Of a stretch of DNA of 64,000 nucleotides, positions 42,191 to 53,544 are shown one piece after another. The stretch is from the NCBI GenBank assembly GCA_012934845.2, contig WNNJ02000227.1, positions 147,906 through 211,905 of the forward strand. Reading direction: 5' to 3'. Position 1 is the first letter of the stretch. Every line of letters starts with the position of its first letter. The DNA is from Pomphorhynchus laevis (lineage: Eukaryota > Acanthocephala > Palaeacanthocephala > Echinorhynchida > Pomphorhynchidae). Position numbers and translations under genes: made by a program. The notes under the pieces were generated by a model, which was not told where the DNA came from, ran no database searches, and saw only the letters and a program-made list of their open reading frames with translations.

Positions 42191-44170
42191 TAAATCAATT
42201 ATTAAACAGCAACCTGATCAGCTTTCTTACTCTTTAGTCAACAGTCAACCCTTCGCCGGCTTCGAATTAGCGCACTGCCTTAACGACTGAAATAAAATCT
42301 CCTATAAAGCTTTTCAAGAATGAAGGGTTGTCGAATAAACAGGCAGATGATACAGTATTTGCGACCACTTGGAACGCAACATAATCTCGAGTGAACATAA
42401 TACCACACTTGGTTCTGACAGTAACAGGAAGGGAAACCTTCCTTACAATTTAATGATTTCTTTAATGTACTGTGAAATGCCAACAAACATATTAGCCTAG
42501 CCATCAATATCTGTTTTAAACAGGGTGATAACAAGAATCGTGACCTCCTGGATCGAATAGTCGGTAGTGGTTATAATATGATACTTTGTGACTTCAACTA
42601 CATTACTAATCTTTGAATCTTAGTCGCAATCCGCATAGTAAGGAACGATTACTTAATTCATATACCACCAGCTACCACCTTCATTGCACAACAACATCTC
42701 TCCTTGACATTTTACTGTTTCATCAAAAGTGATTGCCTAATCCCTTTTGCATCGAACAATCGCAACATCAGTCCACCTATCTTCTAAATCTTCTATGCCA
42801 TTTTCTAAACGTCAACGTAGTTAGTCTTGGGAGACCTACTTCGTTGGAGTTTAGAAGATGATATCATTTCGGGAAGAAGATACCACTTTGATTCTTTCAG
42901 AGTTGCCATATTCCATGTGGCGATTAGACTCTTTCATCGTAGGTAGTGATAGTCCAACACAATTCAAATCATACCTGTATTAGCAAGCCACAGGAATTCT
43001 ATAGACAACCTATAAAAGTAGCATTTTCAATTCCACTCCAACGAAACTTGGGGTTTTGGCCAAAATGCTCGCATTCCTAGTATTTCCCATTTTTTATTTT
43101 TTTTAGACAGGCCATCGCTGAAGAATATTGTATTTCCCGTTACAGATTTCAACTGAGTAGAGATAGAACTAGCATTGTTCGTATTAACCCTTCTCAGTCT
43201 TTATTTTGGAAATTATTTAATAAAGGTAACTCTGTCACTGGGAATAGGAAGTTATCGGGTTGGATTGGATCAGTAGGTATTGACAAAGTTTCAAATAGTC
43301 GATATCCTTTCATATTATAAAGTCACTCACCGCCTAAACCAATCATATCTTGGTGTGGCTTTAGAAGTAGAAACCTTTCAATGATATATATCTTAAACTC
43401 AGAGTCCATCACCAAGATTATTCCTAAACCCGAATGTTAATCTCTAAACGCATCTACCAGCTCTTTATAGACAGAGAAAGGACATTAACCACCTTTAGTC
43501 ACCCCGTAAGATATTGCGTTATTAACGATTTCAGAGCATATTTTTATTTAATAAATATTCGGTCACATGTCCCAAAAAATCTGCGGCCTATGTCGACTCA
43601 AAATTTCCTCATCTCCATTTACGAAAAACCACTTGCACGTAAAAAACGAGACCGTATGGTTAGTCGAAATTTAGTCCCACTAAGTTTTCATGGAATCGTT
43701 AGTAGACTCAGCGCATTCAGCAGTTGTTTAAGTGCATTAGTTTTGTCAAGATAACAGTCAGCAGATATCTGTAGCTGTTCGTCTATACTATTTTCTGAAT
43801 TTGACCGCATCTCCATACACTTTGGTATCTCCGCTCTGGCTCTCGGGCTGAATGGGAGAATTGTTAATATGGTGAAAATACTACTGTATACTAAGCGCTT
43901 CTACTATATATAGATGATCCTGATGCCTGCAAGTTTGACCCAATAAATGATGTGCATCAAGGATCGCCTCTCTCATATCGTGTATCTTACCGCCTCAACT
44001 ATTCTTCTTATACCTCTGCCAGATCAACATCTTGTCTTATTGTCCCCTTCTAACCTCCTTAATACATCCAGCAAGAGGTTGTCTATCATGACACACCTGC
44101 AAATAGAAAAATTAAAGAAATTGTCATCTCTCCATTTTCTTCTATTATGATAAATCAACTCTTCTCTTAA
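42190..44170 (+). mobile_element. Decayed ORF2 copy of the I/Jockey-type LINE seen intact at 45869-49706
   Basis: Opposite orientation to the better copy and much older. In order it shows the endonuclease (NKNRDLLDRIVGSGYNM, ILCDFN, NDYLIHIPPATTF, near 42530-42720), the linker (TPTKLGVLAKML, near 43035) and RT fingers (LRPMSTQNFLISIYEKPLAR and RKKRDRMVSRNLVPLSFHGI, 43590-43700). Its last recognisable part is SNLLNTSSKRLS and LKKLSSLHFLL, near 44040-44150. These pair one to one with segments of the minus-strand copy. Many stops and frame changes. The MITE at 44258 lies directly after it. Confidence 0.8.
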
Positions 44171-44257
44171 GAAGGGTTGATTGGAGTGAAAATCAACCCT
44201 CTCCAACACATTGGAGTGGAGTTTCCACTTTGGAGTGGAAACGCCACTCCTAAGTGG

Positions 44258-44590
44258 CGTTTCCGACACTGCTTAATTGAATGAGGCTTGCACCCTTTAC
44301 CAAATCGAATTGCTATGCGGATTATCTTTAAAATAATGTAGAGGTTGTTTCTGAACAGTCGCTGTAATAGTTTTTATTGATACTGTATTTCGTTAGAAAT
44401 CATAGACCGTTGTTTACTCTGCACATCCGTGCCCTCTTATTATACATGCCGAATTTATCAAGGATCCAACGAGTGCATCGACAATTCAGCAACAACCTCT
44501 GCCTAGTGTTTAAGGATGGTCCGCACTGCAATTCGATCTGGTTAAGAGCGTAAGCCTCAGACAATTAAGCAAGGTGTCGGAAACGCCTTT
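44258..44590. mobile_element. MITE-like element with about 130-bp terminal inverted repeats
   Basis: Left end AGTGGCGTTTCCGACACTGC and right end (read inward) GGCGTTTCCGACACCTTGC are followed on both arms by GCTTAATTG, TGAGGCTT, ACCA[AG]ATCGAATTGC and AGAGGTTGTT. The arms are 44258 to about 44390 and about 44455 to 44588. The inner part holds GTATTTCGTTAGAAATCATA. No coding capacity. The ends look like those of a cut-and-paste DNA transposon. Just left of it a 12-bp inverted repeat of the tip (GGAAACGCCACT) blurs any target duplication. Part-copies lie at 45131-45310 and 53545-53640. Confidence 0.75.
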
Positions 44591-44779
44591 ATTCACAATG
44601 TCACACAGGCAACTGAAACGACCAGTGTGTACCTCATTCTACTGATGAGTGTTGCCGCGTACTCATCATTTCGATGCTAAAGTGGTCGTCTAGAAGTGAC
44701 ATGGTGCCTTAAAGTCTTTAATCGACTTTCAGTCTACCAAGGTACACAATTTTCTATATAGTGTTGTTGTTCCTATATT
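44591..44779. other. Short spacer, not recognised
   Basis: Less AT-rich than average (CACACAGGCAACTGAAACGA, GTGGTCGTCTAGAAGTGACA). It shares CTACTGATGAGTGTT with 53657-53671. No coding family recognised; it could be LINE debris. Confidence 0.35.
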
Positions 44780-45125
44780 GTGTCCCTCTTCTTATACTCT
44801 GATTTGTGTATTGCCGTCCATCTTTTAATAATCAGAGAGATCAGACCCTGAAAGAGCACACCAAGACGACGCCTTGCGATTGAGTCACTCATGATGAAAT
44901 AAGAAATAGTAGTTTCTGCTCGGGGGACGTCCTCTATAAAAGACGACAAATCAAGTAATTGCACAGGAAAAAAGTAAGCGAATCTGAACAAGCCTAAACT
45001 CTGAACAAGATTGGCTTGTTTCAGAGCCCACCTTGCTATCCTCAGGACATTTTTGAATCTATTCAAGTCGAATCCAGAGGCTTAATACACCGAAATGGTG
45101 AAAACCAGGTATCTTACTCGATGTG
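44780..45125 (-). pseudogene. 3' fragment of the I/Jockey-type LINE
   Basis: The minus strand reads FTHRVRYLVFTISVY, then LNRFKNVLRIARWALKQANL, FRFAYFFPVQLLDLSSFIED and IISLIIKRWTAIH-like sequence. It pairs with FTSRVKYLGFTVTVN, LDRLKRILKKARWALKRAQ and ISGLVFFSRGRPPEQRL of the fuller copy at 46028-48058. It is thus the region after the RT of the same family, opposite to the relic at 42190-44170, and a separate or rearranged insertion. Broken. Confidence 0.75.
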
Positions 45126-45130
45126 TAAAG

Positions 45131-45310
45131 AAAGGGTGGCGTTTCCGACATCTGGAAAGTGGCGTTTCCGACGAATTTTCGAATTGCTGTGCGGACCATC
45201 TTTAGTCACAATGTATAGGTTGTTTCTAAACTGTTGCTGCCGTAATTTTCTATTGATGCCGTATTTCGTAAGAAACCATGAACGGTTGTTTACATGGACC
45301 GTTGTTTATA
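45131..45310 (+). mobile_element. Partial copy of the long-TIR MITE
   Basis: Starts with GTGGCGTTTCCGAC (twice, at 45132 and 45157). It continues TTCGAATTGCTGTGCGGACC, ATAGGTTGTTTCTAAACTG and GCCGTATTTCGTAAGAAACC, the same order as the left arm and centre of the element at 44258-44590. The right arm is missing. The doubled tip suggests one insertion next to or into another. Confidence 0.7.
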
Positions 45311-45319
45311 TATAGTGAT

Positions 45320-45856
45320 TGTTATATTGTTTTATAATAAGTATTAACTATATATTTTATTATTCTAACTATATAATATATAATTAATTATAATATATAA
45401 TTAATTATATAATATTTATTGATATTTATTATATATATTATATTATTATATATTATTGATTATATATATCCAATTATTTTCAAGGGCAGTTCTACTTAAT
45501 CACACATTTTGAGGTTGTTTAGTGTTTTTTAAATTAAGACATAATCACGTTTTTAACAGTTGAACATAATAATTTATGTAGACGTTTGAGCATTCGAGCC
45601 TGTGAAATAAATTCAAATAAAATTGAAATATGAACATTCTATCATTTACGTGCTGGACCGATAATTATGAAGTCATTGTGAACCAAGGCAGATTTTAGTT
45701 AACATTTCTCGATTCAAATTGATGTTCAGGTGTCATATACTCACTCTCCGTATCATCAATAAATTGAAATAAAATAAAATTCATACTCAAGCGAATAAAA
45801 TGAAACGACCGAGTTTACGTGTGCACATTTTATAAAATATTGTACACGGTGGTGTT
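45320..45856. other. AT-rich sequence
   Basis: A TATATAATTAATTATAATA-type simple repeat at 45350-45475, then non-descript AT-rich DNA up to the LINE target site. No gene seen. Confidence 0.5.
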
Positions 45857-45868
45857 TTGTTCACATTT
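45857..45868. repeat. Target-site duplication, left copy (12 bp)
   Basis: TTGTTCACATTT stands directly next to the 3' tail (GTAAGTAAGTAAG on the plus strand) of the minus-strand LINE. The identical 12-mer is at 49707-49718 on the other side. Confidence 0.9.
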
Positions 45869-46027
45869 AGTAAGTAAGTAAGGGTTTTATTAATAACTAT
45901 ATAACTGATAAAAACTTAAGAAACAAAAACATGCAAAAGACAACTTTAAATAGAAGCTGTTCACGACGTGTATTTTGAAATCTTCAACTTATATTCACGG
46001 CCTCAGGTACAGAGGGATCTGAGCCCC

Positions 46028-48450
46028 TCAGCCGCACCAGCGCGCCGCCCTCTGACTGAACCATTCGGGGTCTCTCACACACCTAAGAGTCCAGTCAAGG
46101 CGGACTATGGTTGGTAATCTCGAGATGAGGAGCTTGAGAAACCTTAGTCTTTGTTCTGGGGGACGTCCTCGTGAGAAGAAGACTAATCCCGAGATAGCCC
46201 AAGTACCCCAGAGGCGCACTTGGGTTATCCCATTCAATGACAGATGCTGGGCCCGTTTCAGAGCCCACCTAGCTTTCTTCAGGATACGTTTAAGTCTATC
46301 CAGGTCAGCTTTCGCCGACCAATTCACCGTAACGGTGAACCCCAGATATTTTACTCGACTCGTGAAGATGGGGAGTGGTTGATGCTGCAAAATAAAGGAG
46401 AGTGTAGAGAGTGCTAGTCTCTTAAGTTTCTTTTTGGTGGCAGGAACGCCATTAAAGACAACCACCTGTGATTTAGAGGAGTTTAAAATAAGATTGGATG
46501 GGGGCAACTGATCTTTTAATCTTAAAAAGAAACGGCTGATGTCAGAGATTACATCTTTGCACCTGCGTCCAGAGAACAAGGCTGTGGTATCATCAGCATA
46601 TACCACTAGATGTTGATCACGTTTAAAATTCTTGAATAGAACAATGGATGCAGCAAGATATAAGATAGGAGAAAGTGGGGATCCTTGAGGTACACCCGTA
46701 ATAGGGTAGAACTGACGCGCATCAGGGTCGTCTTCATAGTAGAACCGCTTGGTGTACAGCAATATCTCCACCCTGTTAACAATTCTCGCAGGCAACCCGA
46801 GGGACCTGAGAGAGGAGATAACGAAGGGAATGGAGATCCGGTCAAATGCAGCTGAAAAATCAAGAAAAACAGCCACAGCAAGCTGATGACTATTATCCTG
46901 ACAAAACTGATGCACTTCACCAATTGCTGAATGGACCGAGCGCCCTTTGACAAACCCATGAAAACTCGGTGGGATCAAATTACGCCTACATAAATGAACG
47001 CGGATTCTACGCGCAAGCGCTTTCTCGTAGATGGATATCAGGGCATTTTGAATCGAGATGGGCCGCAGATCTTTAGGACAAGTGATTAATCTCTTTTTAG
47101 GTAAAAAAACTCGACGGATGATGTTGATGTCCGCTTTGTCAGACGGGGAGGCTAATAGCATTGTGATGGCGACCTCCTTTCTCTGACTGTATGTCAAAAG
47201 CTGACAGACACGAGTGGTGAGTGGCGCGTGGGATTTGGAGGTGCCCGGAAGTGGTCCCCAGGAGTTAAGGATATCTGTAACAGATAAGTCCCTACTCCTG
47301 AAGTCACTCCAAGGCGGGATTGGTTGGGGAGATTGAGTGGCTCCATAATTATGTAAGGAAAGTGACTCCTCTAAAACTTTGTCAAGGCCTATGCTACCAA
47401 TCCAAACCAAGGCTCTATCCTTCCAGCAAACAAACTTCTCCTTCTTGAATATCTTCCAGAAGGAAGCCTGAGAAGGGTTTAGGCGAGCAATGCTTGCCCT
47501 ATCCCTGCTCAGCTGGAGCCTATATCTAGAGCTCCAATATTCATTCGAGAGGATATGTCTGGCGGAAACAGAGAGATTGGGAAGGTGTAACATTTTAGCT
47601 AGGACCTTGAGCTTTGTTGGAGTAGGATTGTATATTCGACCTTTATAGGTAGTCGAAAGGATCGCGGTAGCTTGCGATGAGAGGTAGGAATTAAATTCGG
47701 TCAAACTCTCAATTCCAATTCTGGGGAAGAGTTGAATAGCTGCCTGAAAGAAGGCCACTCTAATAGGGTCAAAGTGAAACCTTCTTCTAAGCAACGTATC
47801 GTCCTCTAGCCTCCAGCGAATTAGGTCATGAGAGGTGGTCTGTTGTTGACGCGACTGCTCGGTGCAAATGGGTTTCAACAACCACATCTTATGTAGCAGT
47901 AATATGTCGAGGAGAGAATTTGTTGTAGAGCAATGAAAGGTTGGGGAAGGTGGTTTATGAATAAGATAGTCGATCCTTGCTCTTCGGAGTGCTGCATTAA
48001 TCCAACGACCAGTTCTGTCGTTGAAGTCACCAAGTAACATGTCATAACCGCTCCCCAATATTTGATCCAGGAGGTCACGGTTCTTGTGAATTTCTCCTGG
48101 CCGAATATAGACATTGGCTATGCTTATACGCTTACCGTTCTTACAAAGTGATATAGCTAAACAAGATAGGGCTGGACAAGAATAGTTTAATAGGAGGGAT
48201 GATCTTAATGAGCTTTTTACTATGGGTTAAAAGACCTTGAGATGAAGAGGAGTGGGGGGGTATGTAAGGAGTAAAGTGGGTGTATATGTGCTTAGGGATA
48301 AATCGAGTAATATCCTGGGGGAGACGGATAGACCGCGTCTCCTGAAGGACTATAACATCTGCATCTCTACCAGCTAGAAGGCTAAGGGCGGAAGCACCTT
48401 CCCGAATTCCATTGAAGGATATTCAGTGAAAAAGGCCCTTGATTACTTCC
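46028..48450 (-). CDS. LINE ORF2: endonuclease and reverse transcriptase
   Basis: A single open frame of 676 residues covers 48058-46028. The N-terminal part of the endonuclease (LLAGRDADVIVLQETRSIRL, near 48400-48330) precedes it with a stop and a frame change. Within the open frame: MLLGDFNDRTGRW (endonuclease D/N), RIDYLIHKPPSPTF, a 200-residue linker, RT motifs DLRPISIQNALISIYEKALA, PSFHGFVKGRSVHSAI, motif A LDFSAAFDRIS, motif B GVPQGSPLSPILY, motif C VVYADDTTALF (46589-46600), SSKSQVVVF and KYLGFTV. A C-terminal ARWALKRAQ helix follows, ending RDPEWFSQRAARWCG. All RT catalytic residues are present. It makes cDNA of its own RNA at the nicked target. Confidence 0.93.
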
Positions 48451-48487
48451 CATTGCGTAAGTGTTACCGAAGTGGGACGCCCTCCAC

Positions 48488-49693
48488 CTAGTCGCAGCTA
48501 GAGGCGGAAAGGTCGCCTTTACCGCTTTCCGTCACGACAAATGGAGTCGCTTGCCCACGGGCGATATCTTCATTTCCCTCGTTAGCCATAGCCCAGATTG
48601 AATCCTTCCGAGCAAGCTTCAGAGCAGCTATGCTCAGCGCTGACCCGTTTCGTTTCTTAGATTTTGGTGGCTTCTTAATATTGTTAGTCTTCACAGATGG
48701 AGGAGAACGGAAGGATTCCGCTAATTGACCCACCAATTTTTGGACCAATTTTTCAAGTTGAATCATTGATGCCTTATGCTGCATTTCAATAAGTTTAAGA
48801 ATTTCCGTATCCGGCATCCTGTCGTCTTTCTTGTTAGACGAGACAGCTTCCACGAAGCTAGTCGGTTTTGCTGTCACACCCCTGTGTCTCTTTTGGTACG
48901 CTTTAAAGATTTTACACTTTTTTGACCATGCGGGGTGCTCACCACCGCAGTTTGCGCAAAATGGCTTACTTTCGCACTTCTCAGGGTGTATAGCAGTTGT
49001 ACCACACACGCCGCACTTATGAGGTAGAGAACAGCCAGCAGACCAATGCCCCCACTGATGGCAATTGTTGCAGTGAGGGTACGTTAGTGAGTCGGTTTCG
49101 ATTATTGAAAATCTCAAATTATACCCCATAAAAGGATTGCATGTCGAAATCGATAGTTTTAGAGCTTCATCAACCGGGGCATTGCAGAACGCAACGGGAA
49201 TGGGGAAGCCTTTAATCCCTTTTATAAAGCGCACGTTAGAGATTTTGTAATCAGTTTCTAGGGCTGATATATCTTGTTCTGAAATGTATGTGGGCATGTT
49301 ATTTATCTTTATTGTTGCCAGGATTGGTTTGGAAGCAATTATACCTTGTTCCGAATGCTCTTTATTAAAGTAGTCGACGTACGACATTGCCAGATCAGGA
49401 GTGCAGAATGAGATTTTAATCTCAGATTCATAATATTTAATCGCATTGAACAATATCCTTTTTTAAATCGATCGGCAAAGCCCCTTATAAAAACATTGAA
49501 CATGTTCTGCCTTTCCAGAGGCACCAAAAGTCTGATAATCACGAGGTTGGATAATTTTGGTACCGGGGGGAGTTCCCCTTTCGAAATATATTCAAGAGAA
49601 GCTAAATCTCCACTTACCTCGTATTATTGCATTGGCAGGAAAATTAGTTTTCATTGAGTTCTTTGAACGCTCCGACATGCTAAATTTACTCAT
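48488..49693 (-). CDS. LINE ORF1: nucleic-acid-binding protein with three zinc knuckles
   Basis: The intended start is probably the ATG at 49693 (MSKFSMSERSK), since this is 13 nt from the element's 5' end. Two breaks follow within about 240 nt, and the clean open frame is 49453-48488 (321 residues). The middle part (YYESEIKISFCTPDLAMSYV) looks like the RRM-like region of I/Jockey ORF1. It is followed by three CCHC-type knuckles: CNNCHQWGHWSAGC, CGVCGTTAIHPEKC and CANCGGEHPAWSKKC. The tail is Lys-rich (KKPPKSKKRNG). ORF1 proteins of this type bind LINE RNA. The frame ends 38 nt before the ORF2 homology begins. Confidence 0.88.
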
Positions 49694-49706
49694 TTTTTCG
49701 TTTTTA

Positions 49707-49718
49707 TTGTTCACATTT
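49707..49718. repeat. Target-site duplication, right copy (12 bp)
   Basis: TTGTTCACATTT, identical to 45857-45868, next to the 5' end of the minus-strand LINE. Confidence 0.9.
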
Positions 49719-50359
49719 GAGAATGCATGCGGTGATTGCTAGCTGATCACAAAATCACCGACACAAAATAGTTATGGCAAGTCACTGAAATAAGCACAAA
49801 TAATTTATGCTTTGAAGTGTTTCTGTGTTTCAAGTAAATTTATTATGAAATTTTGTAGCTTTTTTACAGAGCAGAAACAGGAAATTAGTTCGAAAAATTT
49901 GAAAATCGCATATCGTTAGGGTAGATTTACAAATGTATAAAATAAAACACAAGTTACTTATTGTGCATACTTGAAAATCGTGAGATTTTGCATTTGGGTT
50001 TTAATTTGGATTTAAATTATTAAATTGAACAATTCCTTAACGTAAGTGTTTGTAGGAAAATAATAAAATCATATAAATTATTGCAAAAATCACACAAATT
50101 AAGAAATTATTATAACTAAATTTTGACTTTTAAGTAGAGCCAAATCAACAGTTGAGATGTTGGTTTAGATAATCAATTGTTGCGATGTTGAGATATTGAT
50201 AATAAATTTGCATTAAAGAAAATACATAAAAAGTGAATTTCACCAGATGCAGTGTTGAGTTCAGTTGGTAAAAGCTAGTAATACAACTCATTAAATGACA
50301 CTTCATTGTTTCTAACACAGGATTAATAAAATAATAAATAACGTTATCTTCATTTATAT
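49719..50359. other. AT-rich flank, nothing recognised
   Basis: Original target DNA to the right of the LINE. No coding features. Confidence 0.5.
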
Positions 50360-51220
50360 AAAGTTAGAATTTAAAAGTCAATTGTTATGAATTGATTAAT
50401 AAATAAAACACGATGTATTTGAATAAGGATTAGAGGTAATCAGGAGGAACTGCTATGTAACCTGGTCTCGACCTTACATAGCAGCTGGGCTAAATACATG
50501 CTAATGACGTATTTCCACTTATGAAATTTGATTATCTAGTGTACCTTATTCTAATACAAAGCATATTGTTTATTATCCATAAAACTTGTCCGCTAATGAT
50601 TTTAAATTTATTCTTAATATTATTGTGTTGATTTATATATTTTACTATTTTCTGTTTGATGGTATTTTTATAGTAACCTAGTTTAAAATATGTATCTATT
50701 AAATTATTTAAATGATTTTGAAGAAAGCCAATATCATTACATATTGTTGCAATTCTTAAAATTTCATTATTTAATGTATTATATTTTATATTATATGGTA
50801 TGCATGAATGCTCATGCAAAAATATGTTTCTTGTAAATTTAAATATGTCATCTTCACGATATAAATTAATAGTAGTTTAAGTTAATGTTAATTTAATGTT
50901 CATATCTAGATATACACCTTCTTTATCATTAATACTGGTTTTGTTAAAAAAAGGGCTTTCTGGATAAATAAGTTCACTAATTGAATAAAAATTATTAGAA
51001 TTAAATGCACATATATCATCAATGTATCGAAACATATATTTCATATATTTATATTGTTTAGATTTAGTTTTTACACAGTTATGAACAAATTCATACTCTA
51101 TAAAGCTTAAAAACAAGTCAGCTATAATTGGGCTACTATTACCTGTAATTGAAACACCTTTTACTTGTCTAAATATAAATGTCCCTACTTTTAAATAATT
51201 TTGATTTATAAAAAAAATAT
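50360..51220 (-). mobile_element. Naiad-type Penelope-like element, copy 2, 5'-truncated
   Basis: The minus strand carries the RT from INQNYLKVGT through motif B (NSSPIIADLFL) and motif C (YMFRYIDDICAFN, YIDD at 51015-51026) to NDKEGVYLDMNIKLTLT, FTRNIFLHEHSCIPYNIKY and CNDIGFLQNHLNNLIDTYFK. The 3' untranslated part with its hairpin (50450-50484) follows. The sequence is very close to copy 1 at 18050-21080 but in opposite orientation, with the front two thirds missing. It keeps the catalytic motif C that copy 1 lacks. A few stops are present. The 3' terminus is also shortened (similarity ends near 50360). Confidence 0.85.
50450..50484 (-). repeat. Naiad 3' hairpin, 11-bp stem with inner 4-bp stem
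   Basis: CTGCTATGTAA (50450-50460) pairs exactly with TTACATAGCAG (50474-50484). Inside, GGTC/GACC (50464-50473) forms a second small stem. The same structure, shorter, is at 20782-20831 and 63313-63327. Confidence 0.8.
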
Positions 51221-51360
51221 TTAATGTATAATATTTAATATTATACGGTATGTATGCAAAAATATGTTTCTTGTAAATTTTAATATGTCATCATTACGAT
51301 ATAAATTAAAAGTAGTTTTAAGTGATGTTAATTTAATGTTCACATCTAGATATATTTCTG
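51221..51360 (-). mobile_element. Third partial Naiad copy in tandem with copy 2
   Basis: A second, diverged version of the segment CATGCAAAAATATGTTTCTT, GTAAATTT..AATATGTCATC and TTAATTTAATGTTCA stands directly upstream (in element sense) of copy 2 and in the same orientation. Tandem, partly deleted copies are the usual outcome of Penelope-like insertion. Confidence 0.7.
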
Positions 51361-51679
51361 AATTCTTTATAAAATAAAGCATTCAGAAAATCAGATCCAC
51401 TTTCGTGAAACTGATCTAATATTTATCTGAGTCTTGACAGTCAACATGAAAGGCGCCGACTGCAGACAGGATACGCCATAACTCTATCTCTTTTATGTTT
51501 AATCAAAAAGCTAGAGAAAATAAGCGACAAAAATGTCTTGATTTTAAATTGATGCAGTTATGATTGCTAGTGGGACGTTTCGAAGTGTTGAATGGCGAAG
51601 TAAATTAAGAAAGTAAGCGCAAGAATATACAAATATAATGCAAATATACAAAGAAGCAAATCAATTTGAGATGCTATAA

Positions 51680-52420
51680 CTGATCAGCTTTTATCATGCT
51701 ATCCCATTAAAGAGGCGCACCTTATGAACGCTGTGTTTTTGCGACCGAGTATTTTTCGAAGAAGTGTGTTGAAACGCTTGCGTTTTAAAGATACCAGGAT
51801 TTGAACAAATATCAGAATATTTGGGGAATTGATTAAAACTAAAAAGCCCATAGTAAACGAATGCGATGACCTATAAAATAGGAGTAAGACGAGATCAGAT
51901 AGAACACTGGTATGGTGCTCGAAGAAAATTTTAAAGGAACTCATACAACTAGTTTTACAGATCGATATTGAATCTTATCAATTTGTTTAGCGTTTCGATG
52001 GAGAGATTTGACCAAAAGGTCAGAGGCCAGTATTGTAGGACTAAAAGAAACATTATCATAACATATTACATGGCTCCATCGAATGATAGAAATTGGAGAA
52101 TATGGGTATAAAGTGTTCTAACTGAGATTTTCGATGCAACTTGATTAAGGTGATGGTAGACGATAATTTGGAGGTAAGAATAATGTCGAAAGGATTCAAG
52201 AGGATTAGAATATTGATTACAAAGAGCTTACCTTGATTACAAAGAGGGTATCCTTTTCGAAACTTATCTGCTTTGAATTTTTTATATTTGAAGCTCGTTT
52301 GAACTACAGAAGTCGGCGAGTCGAGGAGACTATATTTCTTTGATTAGACACGCGTGATACAAATGGCTAGATCTTCTCCGTATAGAACAGAATCAGTGTC
52401 TGGGGTTCCGGAGCGAAAAC
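51680..52420 (-). pseudogene. Decayed LINE fragment (RT C-terminal side)
   Basis: Minus-strand frames give SVLYGEDLAICI (a possible motif C), KISVRTLYTHILQFLSFDGA, MFLLVLQYWPL, SLHRNAKQIDKIQYRSVKLV and, at the end, SQKHSVHKVRLFNGIA. The order fits the part after RT motif C in CR1/Jockey-type LINEs, where Y.LVIWSP, L..IQ.RA.[RK][LIV] and VR.WN.[IL] occur. Every frame is broken. The family assignment is tentative. Confidence 0.45.
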
Positions 52421-53540
52421 GTGATGATAGATAAACCAACATGAAGTAAAACAACAAAATACTGAGAAGGTTAAGTAACATTCCTTCTATGAGCAACTTT
52501 TAAAGAAAGTACATCCGTCGAAAACACAAAGTTAGTTTGTAGTAAAAAGGAAGTTAAGCATAGGGTGAGGTATACAAACCTTGACATGAAGTTTCCTTCA
52601 AAAAAGTAAATAAAAAGTGTTAAAAAAAACTTTTCGGGAACTCTATTTTTAAAAGAATGATTGCCAGTTATTGATGTTGCTAATTTACTAGATTTAAATC
52701 GCTAAATTTGTTTCACTGAGTTCAATCCGTCTCGTCGGGAATATTTCAATTCAAGGAATTTAGTAAAAGTAAAGCAAAATTTCTTTCTTTGCCGTGACTT
52801 AGCAAGTATTACTGAAATTGATTGTAAAATTGATTTATAAAAATTATTATTAAAATTAGTTATTTTATTTAAAATTTTAAATTTCTCCGAAGTAAAATTT
52901 TAAAGGATTCTTTTTTAATATTCTTACAAGGTTCCAACAGAAATTATGTCTATTCTGCATGGAAGAGGTCAATTCAAAACTCAGCAGTAATTCAAATCTA
53001 CTTTTTATATTTTACTGTGAATTTCATACGACTGCTACTGTTTTCATTAGAAAAATTTTCCTTTTGAAATTGATGAAAATAAATGATTTTAGAAAGTTTT
53101 CTATTTCTTTATTCAATTTATAACTTGTCAATTAGAATTATTCAATTATAGTAATTTAATGGTAATTATTCAATTTCTACAATAATAAGAACAGTCCATT
53201 GTTCAATTGAAAATTTAAATTTATATAGGCAATAGAGTACAGTCCTTGATAATATCAAGCATGTGTGCTGCTAAAATATTAGAAGAAATAATGCCTGCTC
53301 GCTCACTTTGGCGTTTGATTTATAATCCTTTCTATTCAAGAATTCGTAAATATAATAACAGGGAAATGTTTCATCAATTGTGGCAAAGATAAGCAATAAT
53401 TTTAGTGATACTCTCAACATTACAATATCTAGTGATAGATTTTCGCTCTTCGATTGATTGAAAGTATGTAGTATTTTGTGGAACATAAAATTTTGTATAT
53501 ATTTTATCAAATAATTATTAACTTAATTGACGATAACGTT
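52421..53540. other. Sequence without recognisable gene
   Basis: 52421-52700 is slightly less AT-rich and may be an upstream continuation of the LINE debris, but I see no firm motif. The rest is AT-rich. Confidence 0.4.
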
Positions 53541-53544
53541 TATC

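Larger units (their letters stand above)
45869..49706 (-). mobile_element. Full-length I/Jockey-type LINE with target-site duplication
   Basis: A 3.84-kb insertion bounded by a perfect 12-bp target duplication (TTGTTCACATTT at 45857-45868 and 49707-49718). On the minus strand it starts TAAAAACG, has its first ATG after only 13 nt (49693), then a gag-like ORF1 (to 48488), ORF2 with endonuclease and RT (about 48450 to 46028), a 159-nt 3' part with AATAAA (45886-45891) and a CTTACTTACTTAC tail. No RNase H domain is visible after the RT. A few frame breaks in ORF1 and in the endonuclease part make it inactive as read, but the intact ends and the long open RT frame point to a fairly recent insertion. 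The clade within the I/Jockey group is not decided. Confidence 0.92.

Noticed and set aside
42280-42534. Minus-strand frame in the LINE relic
   Set aside because: The plus strand carries the homologous endonuclease sequence; the minus frame is a shadow.
44640-44660. CTGATGAGTG as another hammerhead core (also at 53658)
   Set aside because: No GAAA with a stem II in reach and no stem I or III pairing.
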